Shown: positions 26,471-35,441 of the stretch, piece by piece | Layout: every line of letters begins with the position of its first letter | Position numbering within the stretch: the first letter of the stretch is position 1 | DNA from: an uncultured Dehalococcoidia bacterium | GTDB lineage: Bacteria > Chloroflexota > Dehalococcoidia > Lucifugimonadales > UBA1123 | Assembly (NCBI GenBank): GCA_958296105.1 | Contig: OY282441.1 | Coordinates: forward strand, 2,129,800 to 2,193,799 | DNA length: 64,000 bases | Reading direction: 5' to 3' | The notes under the pieces: model-generated | Told to the model about the DNA's origin: nothing | Seen by the model: the letters and a program-made list of their open reading frames with translations, nothing else | Databases searched by the model: none | Program-made: the position numbers and the translations under genes

Positions 26471-28306
26471 TCAACGCCGCATCCTCGCGTTCGCGGCCTG
26501 CCGTACACCCATAGGCTCCAGCTCCCTTATCCTCTGATTCACCTGTCGTATATGCGCCTCCACCTCCCAAGAGGGAGGATCGCCCGGTTCGTCAGTCTGC
26601 GACAGCGTCTCCTGCTTCTCGCGCTCGTGCTGAAGTTCCAGTCGTCGCAGACACTCTTTCAGCGCATCGTGGCTTTCGCGCTGCGCGCTCTGCGGAGACT
26701 CCGCCGCCCGCAGTCGATCCAGATGAGCGACCAGCTCCGGCTCCACGGCGTCCCTGAGTTCCACAATTGTAGGATAGGCGAGCAGCGTGGTAAACAGCTC
26801 TCTGTTCTCCGTGTGCCTGAAACACTCGGGGCTCACCTCTCCAGCGCTGTCGATCAGGCTCGGACGCTGAATGAGCAGCGCCAAGACGTACTCTTCGACC
26901 GTGTTCGTCCCCCCTTGCCGAAGCACCTTCGAGCTGACCTCGACCGCCTGATCGCTCTGCCATCCGTCCGGATCGCGGCGCCTCCCGCGGCGCGGCCTCG
27001 TGCTGGCTATCGCGGCTGAGAGAGTGTCGAGCGGAACCCCCAGCGCATCCGCCAGCCGTCCCCAGTATTCGTACTGGTCCATCTCGTCCAGCTGATTTAT
27101 GAGCCGTCCCAGCTCGCGCACCACCGCCGCGCGGCTGTCTGGAATCGTCAGATCCGTCCGCTCCACCAGCGCGGGGATCACGAAGTCGAGCAGAGGCAGC
27201 GCATCGGACAGCGCGGCATCCCACCTGTCCACGTCGCTTCTTATGAGAGCGTCCGGGTCGAGTCCCGCCGGAAGCGCGGCGATCTTGAGCGCAGGCGGCT
27301 TCCACTGGCTCAACACGCTCTGACCGCTCCGACCCCTGCGCGCTGCCACACTGCGAAACACGCGCCAGGAAGATTCCAGGCTGCGCAGGGTCGCCTCCTG
27401 CCCCGCCGCGTCCGGGTCGAGCGCCAGAACGAAGTCCTGCGCCAGAGATCGCATCTGCGAGACCTGATTCTCCGTCAGCGCCGTTCCCATGGACGCCACC
27501 ACGTTGGCGTAGCCTCGCTCGTGCGCGGCGATCGCGTCCATGTAACCTTCGACGATTATCGCCGTCCCGCTCTGCCTGATCGTAGGCGCGGCGAAGTTGA
27601 GCGCGTAGAGTATATTGCGCTTGTCGAACACCTCAGTCTGCGCGGTGTTGATGTACTTGGGGTTGGAGTCGTCCAGAGCGCGACCGCCAAACCCGGCGAT
27701 GTTGTGGTCGCGGTCGAAGATCGGAAACATCAGCCTGTTTCTGAAGAAATCCCACGTCCTGCCGTCCTCGCCCTGCCGCGCCAGTCCGGCCTCTATCGCA
27801 TCTTCGAGCTTCAGCCCATGAGTCTGAAGATACCGCTTCAGTCCGTCCCAGCCGCTCGGACTCAGCCCCAGCTTGAACTGCTCCCGCGCCCTCTGTCCAA
27901 CGCCTCGCTCGTCCAGATAGCCGCGCGCCCGCGCCCCCGTCTCTGACGCGAGCGTCTCCTGATAGTAGGTGGCTGCGGCGCTGTTTACGCTGTGAATGGC
28001 GTTGGACTGAGCGCGCTCGCCCGAAGTCTGAAGCTCCACCCCCGCGCGTCTTGCCAGCAGCCTCAGCGCGTCGCCGAACTGTAGGTTCTCCGCGCGCATG
28101 ACGAAGCTGAAGATGTCCCCACCGGTGGCGCACGCCCCGAAGCATCGCCAGCTCTGCCTCTCCGGACTCACGATGAAGGACGGCGTCCGCTCCGTGTGGA
28201 ACGGGCAGTTCGCCTTGAAAGTGCGCCCGGATTTCTGGATGGTCGCGTAGGGGGCGACCACGTCCAGAATGTCCAGCTTCGCCTTGATGTCGTCAGTTAC
28301 GCTCAT
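26471..28306 (-). CDS. dnaG: DNA primase DnaG
   Basis: 611 residues. The N-terminal CHC2 zinc domain has [11 protein letters not shown] (~40) and [10 protein letters not shown] (~60). The RNA polymerase core shows [16 protein letters not shown], and the TOPRIM domain shows [13 protein letters not shown] and the acidic [15 protein letters not shown]. The C-terminal ~150 residues form the weakly conserved helicase-binding region. It primes Okazaki fragments at the replication fork. It follows two small genes and dgt on the same strand and precedes rpoD by 64 bases. Confidence 0.95.
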   Translation of the reverse strand: MSVTDDIKAKLDILDVVAPYATIQKSGRTFKANCPFHTERTPSFIVSPERQSWRCFGACATGGDIFSFVMRAENLQFGDALRLLARRAGVELQTSGERAQSNAIHSVNSAAATYYQETLASETGARARGYLDERGVGQRAREQFKLGLSPSGWDGLKRYLQTHGLKLEDAIEAGLARQGEDGRTWDFFRNRLMFPIFDRDHNIAGFGGRALDDSNPKYINTAQTEVFDKRNILYALNFAAPTIRQSGTAIIVEGYMDAIAAHERGYANVVASMGTALTENQVSQMRSLAQDFVLALDPDAAGQEATLRSLESSWRVFRSVAARRGRSGQSVLSQWKPPALKIAALPAGLDPDALIRSDVDRWDAALSDALPLLDFVIPALVERTDLTIPDSRAAVVRELGRLINQLDEMDQYEYWGRLADALGVPLDTLSAAIASTRPRRGRRRDPDGWQSDQAVEVSSKVLRQGGTNTVEEYVLALLIQRPSLIDSAGEVSPECFRHTENRELFTTLLAYPTIVELRDAVEPELVAHLDRLRAAESPQSAQRESHDALKECLRRLELQHEREKQETLSQTDEPGDPPSWEVEAHIRQVNQRIRELEPMGVRQAANARMRR

Positions 28307-28315
28307 CGCCCCGTT

Positions 28316-28693
28316 CTATTCCTCGCACTGCCCATACGCCCAGCGCGTAATCTGCCCCATCGGGCTGCGGACGCCTTTCATGTGCCACTCCATGTGGTCG
28401 ATCGTCGCTCTGAGATCGACCAGACTGTCGCCGACTGCGTCCCAGTCGTCCGGCGACTTCAGAAACGCCTCTACCTGCTTTGCGAGCGTGTTCTGCGCGC
28501 TCCATAGGTCTCCCAGATCGGTGCATAGCTGCGAAAGCTGCCCGTCCATGTCGTCCGGCAGGCCCATCTCCTTGAGCTTGATCACCACCTGATGCGCCAT
28601 CAGCGAGGCGCGCCGCGCCTGATCCAGCCCGGGGCTGCGCTCCAGGTGTCTGTCGAGAGATTCGCCGTTGTCGCTGTTGTCGCTATTGTCCAA
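28316..28693 (-). CDS. Hypothetical protein in the dgt-dnaG operon
   Basis: 125 residues. The start is a short Asn/Asp/Ser repeat (DNSDNSDNGES), then mostly helical sequence with HLERSPGLDQARRASLM and a C-terminus rich in Trp and acidic residues (PDDWDAVGDSLVDLR). No signal peptide or membrane helix, and no family recognised. It lies 9 bases upstream of dnaG and 13 bases after the next small gene. The conserved position suggests an accessory role around replication or nucleotide metabolism, but this is only context. Confidence 0.7.
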   Translation of the reverse strand: MDNSDNSDNGESLDRHLERSPGLDQARRASLMAHQVVIKLKEMGLPDDMDGQLSQLCTDLGDLWSAQNTLAKQVEAFLKSPDDWDAVGDSLVDLRATIDHMEWHMKGVRSPMGQITRWAYGQCEE

Positions 28694-28706
28694 GTGCGCG
28701 TTCCCT

Positions 28707-28961
28707 TCAGTTGAGTCCCACGCCGTAGTGGGTTATGTAAGTCATCCACAGCTCCCGAACCGACTCCAGCGCGGCGGGCTGAAGCTCGGGGTCTATCTTG
28801 TTCACGTTGGTGAATACGCCCTTCCACAGCTCATCCACCTCGGCGCGCCAGGGCGCGTACTCCAAGCCGTGAGCGTCGCGCTGCATGGCTTCCAGATGCT
28901 CTCGTATCATCCTGATCTGATTTCCGACTGTGCGAATGCGAATTCGGTCTTGTGGCTTCAA
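28707..28961 (-). CDS. Small hypothetical helical protein in the dgt-dnaG operon
   Basis: 84 residues: RIRIRTVGNQIRMIREHLEA at the start, then an amphipathic helical chain with aromatic residues (LEYAPWRAEVDELWKG, ELWMTYITHYGVGLN). Soluble, no Cys, no family recognised. The ATG at 28961 overlaps the end of dgt by four bases (ATGA), so it is translated with dgt. Its length and charge pattern resemble the neighbouring 125-residue protein in being helical and acidic; the two may be partners. Confidence 0.65.
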   Translation of the reverse strand: MKPQDRIRIRTVGNQIRMIREHLEAMQRDAHGLEYAPWRAEVDELWKGVFTNVNKIDPELQPAALESVRELWMTYITHYGVGLN

Positions 28962-30064
28962 CTGAAACGCCGCTCCTGAAACTCAGCCGTGACGCCGGGT
29001 TCGAGAGACTCGGCAACCCTCAGCGCGTAGTGATCGGTCATGCCGGATACGAAGTCCGCCGCCGCCATATCTTCCGATCTGCTGCGCTGCCCGTACTCGG
29101 CGGGGATGAGATGGCGGTTGGCGTCGAAGTGGGTGTAGAGAAGCCGAATGATCTCACTGGCGGCTTGTCCGAGCGCGCCCATGTCCTCCGGGATGTACAC
29201 ATTGTCGAACATGAACTCGCGCAGCGTGTAGAACGCATGGCGCGCCTCGTCTCCCATGGAGATCGTGGGCGTCTCGCTCGTATCCACGCCGTCAGCGCCG
29301 GAAGCGCGCCACGAGCTGGCGATTATGTCCGACACCAGAGCGTCGATTCGCTGAGCGTGGGTCTCGCCCAAGACTTCCGCCACCTCCGCAGGCAGAATGT
29401 CGCTGGCGAGGACGCCCGCCCTGAATGCGTCAGCCAGATCGTGGTTCAGATACGCCACCGCGTCCGCGAGGCGGCAGATCTGGCCTTCGAGAGAGAGCAT
29501 GGAGGCCGTATCTTCGCTCAGGAACTCCCCTCTCGGCTTGGAGTGTCGAAGAATCCCCTGCCTGACCTCCCACGTCAGGTTCAGCCCCCGCCCCTCCTTT
29601 TCGATCTGCTCCACGATTCTGAGGCTCTGGCGGCTGTGGCGAAAGCCGCCGCGATGCAGCTTTCCCAGCTCGTGTTCGCCGATGTGTCCGAAGGGCGGAT
29701 GCCCCAGATCGTGACCGAGCGCTATGGCTTCTGTCAGATCCTCGTTCAGATCGAGAGCGCGCGCTATGGTTCGCCCGATCTGCGCCACCTCCAGGGTGTG
29801 CGTGAGCCGGGTCGCGTAGTGGTCGCCAATCGGCGCGATGAACACCTGCGTCTTGTGCTTGAGCCTGCGGAACGCCTTGGAGTGCAGTATTCGGTCTCGG
29901 TCTCGCTGATACTCCGTGCGCGTGTCCGAAGGACGCTCCGGAAGCGCCCGTCCCAGGCTGGTCTCGACCCGGGCCGCGTATGGCGACAGCGACCGTTCCC
30001 GCTCTGCCATGCGCGAGGCGATTGCGCCCGCCACGTGGGGGGGAAGTCTGCGCGATGTCGCCAT
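28958..30064 (-). CDS. dgt: Deoxyguanosinetriphosphate triphosphohydrolase-like HD protein
   Basis: 368 residues from ATG 30064, which gives MATSRRLPPHVAG. HD-domain metal ligands: RLTHTLEVAQIGR (His), ALGHDLGHPPFGHIGE (His-Asp pair) and later YLNHDLADAFRAG. The sequence YQRDRDRILHSKAFRRLKHKTQVF is diagnostic for dNTP triphosphohydrolases. The enzyme removes triphosphate from dNTPs, controlling the dNTP pool. A longer frame to 30115 is open but not family-like. First gene of the dgt-dnaG-rpoD set. Confidence 0.92.
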   Translation of the reverse strand: MATSRRLPPHVAGAIASRMAERERSLSPYAARVETSLGRALPERPSDTRTEYQRDRDRILHSKAFRRLKHKTQVFIAPIGDHYATRLTHTLEVAQIGRTIARALDLNEDLTEAIALGHDLGHPPFGHIGEHELGKLHRGGFRHSRQSLRIVEQIEKEGRGLNLTWEVRQGILRHSKPRGEFLSEDTASMLSLEGQICRLADAVAYLNHDLADAFRAGVLASDILPAEVAEVLGETHAQRIDALVSDIIASSWRASGADGVDTSETPTISMGDEARHAFYTLREFMFDNVYIPEDMGALGQAASEIIRLLYTHFDANRHLIPAEYGQRSRSEDMAAADFVSGMTDHYALRVAESLEPGVTAEFQERRFS

Positions 30065-30147
30065 GCGGATCGAGATGGAGCCGTGCCTCCCAATGTGGTT
30101 GTGGCATTGTAGCACGGGTTGATCGGTTGGTGGCTAGGGGAAAACAG

Positions 30148-31044
30148 CTAGTCGGCGGCTATCGTCACCCCCGCCATGTCTTCGATGAAGTTGGCTATAG
30201 CGGAGTGATCCGAGTTTCCCTTGCCTTCGTTGATCAGCGAGACGAGCATCTGCTGAACCAGCGAAGTCACCGGAAGACCTACCCCCAGCTCTCTGGCGGT
30301 CAGGATGGCGTTGTTCAGGTCTTTGTGATGCAGAACGATTCTGAAACCCGGGTCGAAGTTGCCCGCTATCATCATAGGCCCCTTGGCGTCCAGCACGTTC
30401 GAGCCTGCCAGCCCGCCCCTGATCGCCTCGAAGACCGTGTTCGGATCCAGCCCAGCCTTCTTCGCCAGCGTCAGCGCCTCTCCCACCGCCTCTATGTTGG
30501 CGGCGACCATGATCTGGTTCGCCAGCTTCGTGGTGTTCCCCGCGCCGTATCCGCCGCAAAGCACGATGCTGGAACCCACAGCCTCCAGCAGCCCGAAGTG
30601 GGCGTCGAACACCTCTCGCTTGCCGCCCACCATTATCGCCAGCGTGCCGGAGACAGCGCCCGGCTCTCCCCCGGACACCGGCGCATCGAGGAACTCCACC
30701 CCCTGCGCCTCGCAGGCAGCCGCTATCTTCTGCGAGCTTGCGGGCGCGATGGAGCTCATGTCGATCACCACCGACCCCTCTTTCGCCCCCTCCAAGACTC
30801 CGTTCGGACCGAGAATAGCCGCCTCGGAGTCGGCCGAGTCCGGCACCATGGTGATCACGATTGGCGCGGCAGTCGCCACCTCCGCCGCGGACGAGGCGGG
30901 CTTCGCCCCGTCCCCCACGATCTCCTCCATCGCCGAACCCACCACGTCATATACTGTCAGCGAGTACCCGGCCGTCATCAGGTTCCGCGCCATTGGACGG
31001 CCCATGATTCCCAGACCGACGAATCCAATATCTCCACTTGGCAT
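30148..31044 (-). CDS. garR: NAD(P)-dependent beta-hydroxyacid dehydrogenase (tartronate semialdehyde reductase / 3-hydroxyisobutyrate dehydrogenase family)
   Basis: 298 residues. Rossmann start IGFVGLGIMGRPMARNLM (GxGxxG), substrate-binding DAPVSGGEPGAVSGTLAIMVGG (~120), catalytic Lys in GAGNTTKLANQ (~172), and LHHKDLNNAI toward the end. These match GarR/GlxR and 3-hydroxyisobutyrate dehydrogenases; which hydroxyacid is used cannot be read from the sequence. Divergent from the OsmC/RraA/hydroxyacid dehydrogenase genes to the right, which fits a role in small hydroxyacid catabolism. Confidence 0.87.
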   Translation of the reverse strand: MPSGDIGFVGLGIMGRPMARNLMTAGYSLTVYDVVGSAMEEIVGDGAKPASSAAEVATAAPIVITMVPDSADSEAAILGPNGVLEGAKEGSVVIDMSSIAPASSQKIAAACEAQGVEFLDAPVSGGEPGAVSGTLAIMVGGKREVFDAHFGLLEAVGSSIVLCGGYGAGNTTKLANQIMVAANIEAVGEALTLAKKAGLDPNTVFEAIRGGLAGSNVLDAKGPMMIAGNFDPGFRIVLHHKDLNNAILTARELGVGLPVTSLVQQMLVSLINEGKGNSDHSAIANFIEDMAGVTIAAD

Positions 31045-31202
31045 ATCCGCTCTCCTTGTTCACCCTGTTCACTCTGAGGGTAGGTCAAAGGTTAATGCCG
31101 CTTGGGTGAACGGTCAAGTGTGGGGATTGACTGGGGATTGCTTGGGGATTGACTGAGAAAACGGTGGTGGATAACATGCGAACATCCCCTTTGGGAAATA
31201 CG

Positions 31203-31547
31203 ATGGAAGGCGTAGTCACTCGCCCAATGAGCAGCCAATCTGTAAACTGGACACGGGTAAACGAGCTTCTGAGCGGCATCATGGCGCGCTGGGAGCGCAA
31301 AGAGGGGCGCAAGGGGCTGCCCGGCATCCACTCCTACGAGTGGGCGACGCCGCGCGATCTCGCCAACGACCAATCCATGGGATCCAAGTTCATCGAACCC
31401 GGCCTGCCCGCCGAGGAGACGGCGCTGATCGTCTCGCTGCGCAAGGGCTTCGGCTCGATACCGAGAATGCCCATGGGCGGCCCGTTCCTCAAACCCCACG
31501 AAATAGACGAAATCGCACAGTGGATAGACTCTGGAATGCCCGAGTAG
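31203..31547 (+). CDS. Hypothetical small protein, cytochrome c-like C-terminal motif without haem site
   Basis: About 114 residues from ATG 31203; the frame is open back to TTG 31149. The C-terminal half, FGSIPRMPMGGPFLKPHEIDEIAQWIDSGMPE, resembles the last helix region of class I cytochromes c (MPMGG and IxxWIxxGxP), but no CxxCH haem motif and no Cys at all is present. No signal peptide. It is five bases ahead of the OsmC gene, so they are probably one operon. Function unknown; it may be a cytosolic relic or unrelated look-alike. Confidence 0.55.
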   Translation: MEGVVTRPMSSQSVNWTRVNELLSGIMARWERKEGRKGLPGIHSYEWATPRDLANDQSMGSKFIEPGLPAEETALIVSLRKGFGSIPRMPMGGPFLKPHEIDEIAQWIDSGMPE

Positions 31548-31552
31548 GAGAT

Positions 31553-31993
31553 GTGACGTTGGACGACAGGCCAAGCAGCTCGGTATCCCTCAGCTGGGAG
31601 GGCGGATTCAGATTCCAGTCCAAGGACGGCTACGGCCACTCCCTCACGTTGGACGCGCCGCAGTCCGAAGGCGACTCGTTCGAGGGGTTCATGCCCGGCG
31701 ACATGCTCCTAACCGCGCTCGCCGGATGCAGCGGAATAGACGTGGCGAACATCCTGCTCAAGCAGCGCCAGAACATAGCGGGCATTGAGATCCGCGTCAG
31801 CGGCAAGCAAGCCCCCGACCCGCCCTGGACGTGGGAGGACATCGCTCTCCACTACGTCATTCGCGGCGAAGCCGTCAACCCGAATCTCGTCCGCCGCGCC
31901 ATCGACCTTTCCGAAAACAGATACTGCTCCATCGGCGCGACCGTCAGCGGACGCGCGCGGATCAGCAGCACTTTCGAGATACTCGACAGCTAG
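31553..31993 (+). CDS. OsmC/Ohr-family protein
   Basis: 146 residues from GTG 31553, which has the ribosome site taggag three bases before it. The family's two redox-active Cys are present: ALAGCSGIDVANIL (~60) and RYCSIGATVSG (~130). OsmC-like proteins reduce organic hydroperoxides or act in thiol redox chemistry. Downstream is an RraA-family gene (27 bases). Confidence 0.85.
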   Translation: MTLDDRPSSSVSLSWEGGFRFQSKDGYGHSLTLDAPQSEGDSFEGFMPGDMLLTALAGCSGIDVANILLKQRQNIAGIEIRVSGKQAPDPPWTWEDIALHYVIRGEAVNPNLVRRAIDLSENRYCSIGATVSGRARISSTFEILDS

Positions 31994-32020
31994 ATTTCCC
32001 AAACCCCAAAGGAGCTTCAA

Positions 32021-32716
32021 GTGAGCGACATAGCCCCCATAGCCCCCGATCTTCTGGAGACTCTCAGAGTCATCCCCTCCTGCTCCATCGCCAACGCGAT
32101 AGAGACTTTCGGCTATCAGCCCCGCAACGTGGGCTTCATGGGTCCTGAGATCAAGAGCATCTTCCCGAATATGGGACACATGATAGGCTACGCCGTCACC
32201 GCCAAGATCGCGGCGGACGCGCCGCCGTCCGCTCACATGAACGTCTCGCGCGCCGAGTGGGTGGACGAGATCATGAAGATACCCGCCCCGCGCGTTCTGG
32301 TTCTCGAAGACATAGACTGGCCCAACCCCATAGGCTCCTTCTGGGGCGAGGTGCAAGCCAACCTGCACAGAGCGCTGGGAGCCGTCGGCACCGTCACCAA
32401 CGGCGGCGTTCGAGATCTGGACGAGATGCAGGAAGTGGGCTTCTTCGCCTTCGCCTCTTGCGTTCTCGTCTCCCATGCCTACGTTCACATCGCGGACGTG
32501 GGAACGCCTGTCAAGATCGGCGGCTTGGAAGTAAGCCCCGGCGACATCATGCAAGGCGACCAGCACGGCGTGATCAAGGTTCCCCGAGATCTGGCAGCCG
32601 ACATCCCCGAGGCGGTCAGGAGAGTCGAGCGCGGCGAGCAGGAGCTGATCGGCTACGCCAACTCCGAAGGCTTCACCGTAGAGGGGCTGAAGCAGATGCT
32701 GGCGCAGAGGTACTAG
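32021..32716 (+). CDS. RraA-family aldolase/decarboxylase-like protein
   Basis: 231 residues from GTG 32021, preceded by aaaggagcttcaa, a good ribosome site. RraA hallmarks: SIANAIETFGYQPRNVGFMGPEI near the start, the ring-forming ALGAVGTVTNGGVRDLDEM (~115-133) and GDIMQGDQHGVIKVP (~170). Known members are RNase E inhibitors or 4-hydroxy-4-methyl-2-oxoglutarate/oxaloacetate aldolases. In this gene set (hydroxyacid dehydrogenase next door) an aldolase or decarboxylase role is more likely than RNase regulation. Confidence 0.85.
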   Translation: MSDIAPIAPDLLETLRVIPSCSIANAIETFGYQPRNVGFMGPEIKSIFPNMGHMIGYAVTAKIAADAPPSAHMNVSRAEWVDEIMKIPAPRVLVLEDIDWPNPIGSFWGEVQANLHRALGAVGTVTNGGVRDLDEMQEVGFFAFASCVLVSHAYVHIADVGTPVKIGGLEVSPGDIMQGDQHGVIKVPRDLAADIPEAVRRVERGEQELIGYANSEGFTVEGLKQMLAQRY

Positions 32717-32802
32717 GCGGCGCGCAAGCGACCGATTCGCCACTGCCGGCCGCTGTGAATAGATGTGAACGGCAATAGATATAGAGGTGTGAAGTCCCGC
32801 GT

Positions 32803-33786
32803 ATGTCCAGTCCCAAAGTAGTATTCCTCACCGGGCTTCCGCCCGAGATAGTCGACGTGGTGATCGGTCACAGCCCTGACGGGTGGACGACCGAAGTCGT
32901 CTACGCCGACGCTCCCCTGGCCGCTCAGACCCGCGCCGTCTCGGATGCCGATTTCCTCATGGTCTATCGCGCCCATCTGAGCGATGATGTTCTGCGCTCG
33001 GCATCGAAGGCGCGAACAGTCCAGACGCTCGCCGCCGGCTACGACAGCATGAACCTGCGGCTGATGCGCGAGCTGGAAATCCCCTGCTGCAACAACGGCG
33101 GCGCGAACTCGCTCGCCGTCGCCGATCACGCCGTCCTCCTCATGCTGGCGGTCTACAAGCAGCTGATGGCAGCGGACGCATCGACGCGGCGGGGACGCTG
33201 GAGCCAGCCCATAGACGGCTTCAACACGTTCGAGATGGCGGGCAAGCTGGTCGGCATACTCGGGCTGGGAAACATCGGCAGGCAGGTAGCCAAGCGCGTG
33301 CAGGGGTTCGACGCCAGAGCGCAGTATTACGATCTGTTTCCGCAGACGCCGGAGCGCGAGCGCGAGCTTGGAGTGGCGCGAGTCGGCATCGAAGACCTGT
33401 TCGCCACGTCCGACATAGTTACCGTCCACACGCCGCTCACGCCCGATACGCGCCACATCGTCAGCGCCGATCTCATCGCCATGATGAAGCCGACGGCAGT
33501 TCTCATCAACACCAGCCGCGGCCCCACGGTGGACGAGCGCGCGCTGATCGAGGCGCTCCGACGGGGGCGCATCGCAGCCGCCGGCCTCGACGTGTTCGAG
33601 AAGGAGCCTGTCGATCCCAACAACCCGCTCCTGTCGATGGATAACGTGGTCGTAACCCCTCACTCCGCAGGCACCACGTGGGACACGTGGTTCAGGCGCG
33701 CGCAGTTCGCATACCGCAACATGAAGGGCGTGTGGGACGGCAAGCCGCCTATGGCAGTGGCGCAGGACTACGACATACAGAGCTGA
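32803..33786 (+). CDS. D-2-hydroxyacid dehydrogenase (NAD-binding)
   Basis: 327 residues. NAD-binding GILGLGNIGRQVAKR (~150-165), the catalytic Arg in INTSRGPTVDERAL (~232), the Glu in GLDVFEKEPVD (~265) and the His in VTPHSAGTTWDT (~285), the full triad of the family. The substrate could be glycerate, lactate, hydroxypyruvate or a larger hydroxyacid. It lies 86 bases after the RraA gene on the same strand. Together with RraA and the divergent reductase it suggests a hydroxyacid/ketoacid catabolic block. Confidence 0.88.
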   Translation: MSSPKVVFLTGLPPEIVDVVIGHSPDGWTTEVVYADAPLAAQTRAVSDADFLMVYRAHLSDDVLRSASKARTVQTLAAGYDSMNLRLMRELEIPCCNNGGANSLAVADHAVLLMLAVYKQLMAADASTRRGRWSQPIDGFNTFEMAGKLVGILGLGNIGRQVAKRVQGFDARAQYYDLFPQTPERERELGVARVGIEDLFATSDIVTVHTPLTPDTRHIVSADLIAMMKPTAVLINTSRGPTVDERALIEALRRGRIAAAGLDVFEKEPVDPNNPLLSMDNVVVTPHSAGTTWDTWFRRAQFAYRNMKGVWDGKPPMAVAQDYDIQS

Positions 33787-33843
33787 ACACAGGACACGGG
33801 AGCGACGCCGCAGCGCGCAGCTCGGAAAGGTGGAAAGGCGGAA

Positions 33844-34170
33844 ATGACTGATATGGACCCGGTGATCAAGAGCGTCGAAGGCTCGACCAACCCCGTTCTC
33901 GGCCCCCAAGACGGGACGCCCAGCTACGTCATGCTGTGGGTTCAGCACCCGCCCGGAGGCGCGAGCGCGCAGCACGTCCACGCATGGGAGCATCAGGCTT
34001 ACATCGTGGAGGGCGAGGGCGTCCTGTGGGTCGAGGGAGTCGAGCATCCCATAAAGTCTGGCGATGCCGTTCTCGTGCCGCCGCGCGTCGAGCATCAGTT
34101 CAGGAACACCGGAGACGTCACCCTGAGCCGCGTCACCGTCAACCCGCTCAGCTCGGTCGGACAGGAGTAG
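33844..34170 (+). CDS. Small cupin-domain protein
   Basis: 108 residues, a single cupin. Motif 1: QHVHAWEHQAYIVEGEG with the His/His/Glu ligands; motif 2: GDAVLVPPRVEHQFRNTG with the later His. It likely binds a divalent metal. The ATG at 33844 has a good ribosome site, ggaaaggcgg. It ends four bases before the first nitrile hydratase-like gene, so it is part of that transcription unit and may serve as an accessory isomerase, dioxygenase or sensor; the actual activity cannot be read off. Confidence 0.82.
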   Translation: MTDMDPVIKSVEGSTNPVLGPQDGTPSYVMLWVQHPPGGASAQHVHAWEHQAYIVEGEGVLWVEGVEHPIKSGDAVLVPPRVEHQFRNTGDVTLSRVTVNPLSSVGQE

Positions 34171-34174
34171 CGCC

Positions 34175-34477
34175 ATGCCCGCGATTCACGACATGGGCGG
34201 GATGCCCAGCGACCAGCCGATAGACCAGTCCTCCCACGAGTGGGCAGACTGGGAGCATATGACCAACGCGCTCGTCGGCGCGCTGAGACATCGCGGCATG
34301 ATGAACGTGGACGAGCTGCGCAGGGGCATCGAGGCGATGCGTCCAGACGAGTACCATTCTGCCACCTACTATGAGCGCTGGTCGGCATCGCTCGAAACGC
34401 TGCTCGTAGAGAAGGGCATCCTGACCACAGAAGAGATAGACGCGCGCGCCGCGGAGGTGGGCGAGAGATGGGCGTAA
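34175..34477 (+). CDS. Nitrile hydratase beta-like subunit, N-terminal half (split gene)
   Basis: 100 residues. IHDMGGMPSDQ at the start, and TYYERWSASLETLLVEKGIL at the end, match the N-terminal half of nitrile hydratase beta. The C-terminal half is encoded by the next gene, overlapping by ten bases. Such splitting is known in thiocyanate hydrolase (three different subunits) and in ToyJKL. The related small activator/metallochaperone proteins also resemble this domain, so it may double as one; no separate activator gene is seen. ATG 34175 follows caggagtag. Confidence 0.82.
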   Translation: MPAIHDMGGMPSDQPIDQSSHEWADWEHMTNALVGALRHRGMMNVDELRRGIEAMRPDEYHSATYYERWSASLETLLVEKGILTTEEIDARAAEVGERWA

Positions 34478-34785
34478 CGCTGTCCGCCGCCCCCGGACTG
34501 TTCGAGCCGGGCGATACAGTCGTCATACGCTCGGACTCCGTGCCGCATCACCACCGCACCCCTTGGTTCATAAAAGGCAAAACCGGCGTGGTGCGCGCCG
34601 TCAGCGGCCCGTTCCACAACCCCGAGTCGCGCGCGCATGGCGGGACGGGCGCGCCCAAGCGACTCCTCTATCAGGTAGAATTCCGCCAGACGGACGTATG
34701 GGGCGGCGTGCGCGCCGAAAACCGCGCCGACGTCCTGCTGGTGGACGTGTATGAACAGTGGCTCGAACGCGAGGACTCCCAATGA
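34468..34785 (+). CDS. Nitrile hydratase beta-like subunit, C-terminal half (split gene)
   Basis: 105 residues, the SH3-like C-terminal half of nitrile hydratase beta: FEPGDTVVIRSDSVPHHHRTPWF, KGKTGVVRAVSGPFHNPE and RLLYQVEFRQTDVWG, then DVLLVDVYEQWLE. The arrangement is the same as the alpha subunit of thiocyanate hydrolase. It overlaps both neighbours (ten bases upstream, four downstream), so the three subunits are made in step. Confidence 0.85.
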   Translation: MGVTLSAAPGLFEPGDTVVIRSDSVPHHHRTPWFIKGKTGVVRAVSGPFHNPESRAHGGTGAPKRLLYQVEFRQTDVWGGVRAENRADVLLVDVYEQWLEREDSQ

Positions 34786-35441
34786 CCGACAACCACGACC
34801 ACGAATCCGAACACCCCGGCGTCCAGCCCGATTCGGAGCTTAGCCGCCGCGCCCGCCGCGCCATCGCAATGCGCGAGCTGCTCGTCCAGAAAGGAGTCGT
34901 GGCGGCGGAAGAGGTGCGCGAGCAGATCGAGCGCACCCGCGCCAGAACGCCCGCGCACGGATCCAGAGTCGTGGCTAGGGCGTGGGTCGATCCCGACTTC
35001 AAGGCGCGCCTGCTCGCGGACGCTCGGGCCGCAGTGTACGAGCTTGGATACACACTGACGCACGACGCCGAGCTTGCCGTAGTCGAAAACACAGACGAGG
35101 TTCATCACGTCATAGTCTGTACGCTCTGCTCGTGCTACCCGACCTCGCTGCTCGGCCCGCCGCCGGACTGGTACAAGAGCTTCGCCTACCGCAAGCGCGC
35201 CGTCGTCGAACCCAGAGCGGTGATGCGCGAGTTCGGACTGGATCTTGGCGACCACGTTCAGGTTCGCGTCATAGACAGCGCCGCGGACCTGCGCTACCTC
35301 GTCCTCCCCCGCCGACCTGTGGGTTCGGATGGCATGTCCGAAGGCGAGCTTGCCGCGCTCGTCACCCGTGACAGCATGATCGGCGTGACGAGCGCGCTCG
35401 AACCGTCCCAGACCCGCGTCGCCGCATCAGGGACGCGCTGA
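34782..35441 (+). CDS. Nitrile hydratase alpha / thiocyanate hydrolase gamma-like subunit, cobalt type
   Basis: 219 residues. The metal-binding claw motif is VCTLCSCYP (~114-122). The Thr after the first Cys is the residue found in cobalt-type enzymes (iron-type has Ser). The two later Cys are normally oxidised to sulfenate/sulfinate. Downstream conserved parts are GPPPDWYKSFAYRKRAVVEPRAV, RYLVLPRRPVGSDGMSE and LVTRDSMIGV. The reaction is hydration of a nitrile to amide, or thiocyanate to carbonyl sulfide and ammonia. Substrate not decidable by reading; the Tyr after CSC follows common nitrile hydratases. Confidence 0.88.
   Translation: MTDNHDHESEHPGVQPDSELSRRARRAIAMRELLVQKGVVAAEEVREQIERTRARTPAHGSRVVARAWVDPDFKARLLADARAAVYELGYTLTHDAELAVVENTDEVHHVIVCTLCSCYPTSLLGPPPDWYKSFAYRKRAVVEPRAVMREFGLDLGDHVQVRVIDSAADLRYLVLPRRPVGSDGMSEGELAALVTRDSMIGVTSALEPSQTRVAASGTR

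Noticed and set aside
31203-31547. Calling this protein a cytochrome c
   Set aside because: There is no CxxCH haem motif and no Cys at all, and no signal peptide.
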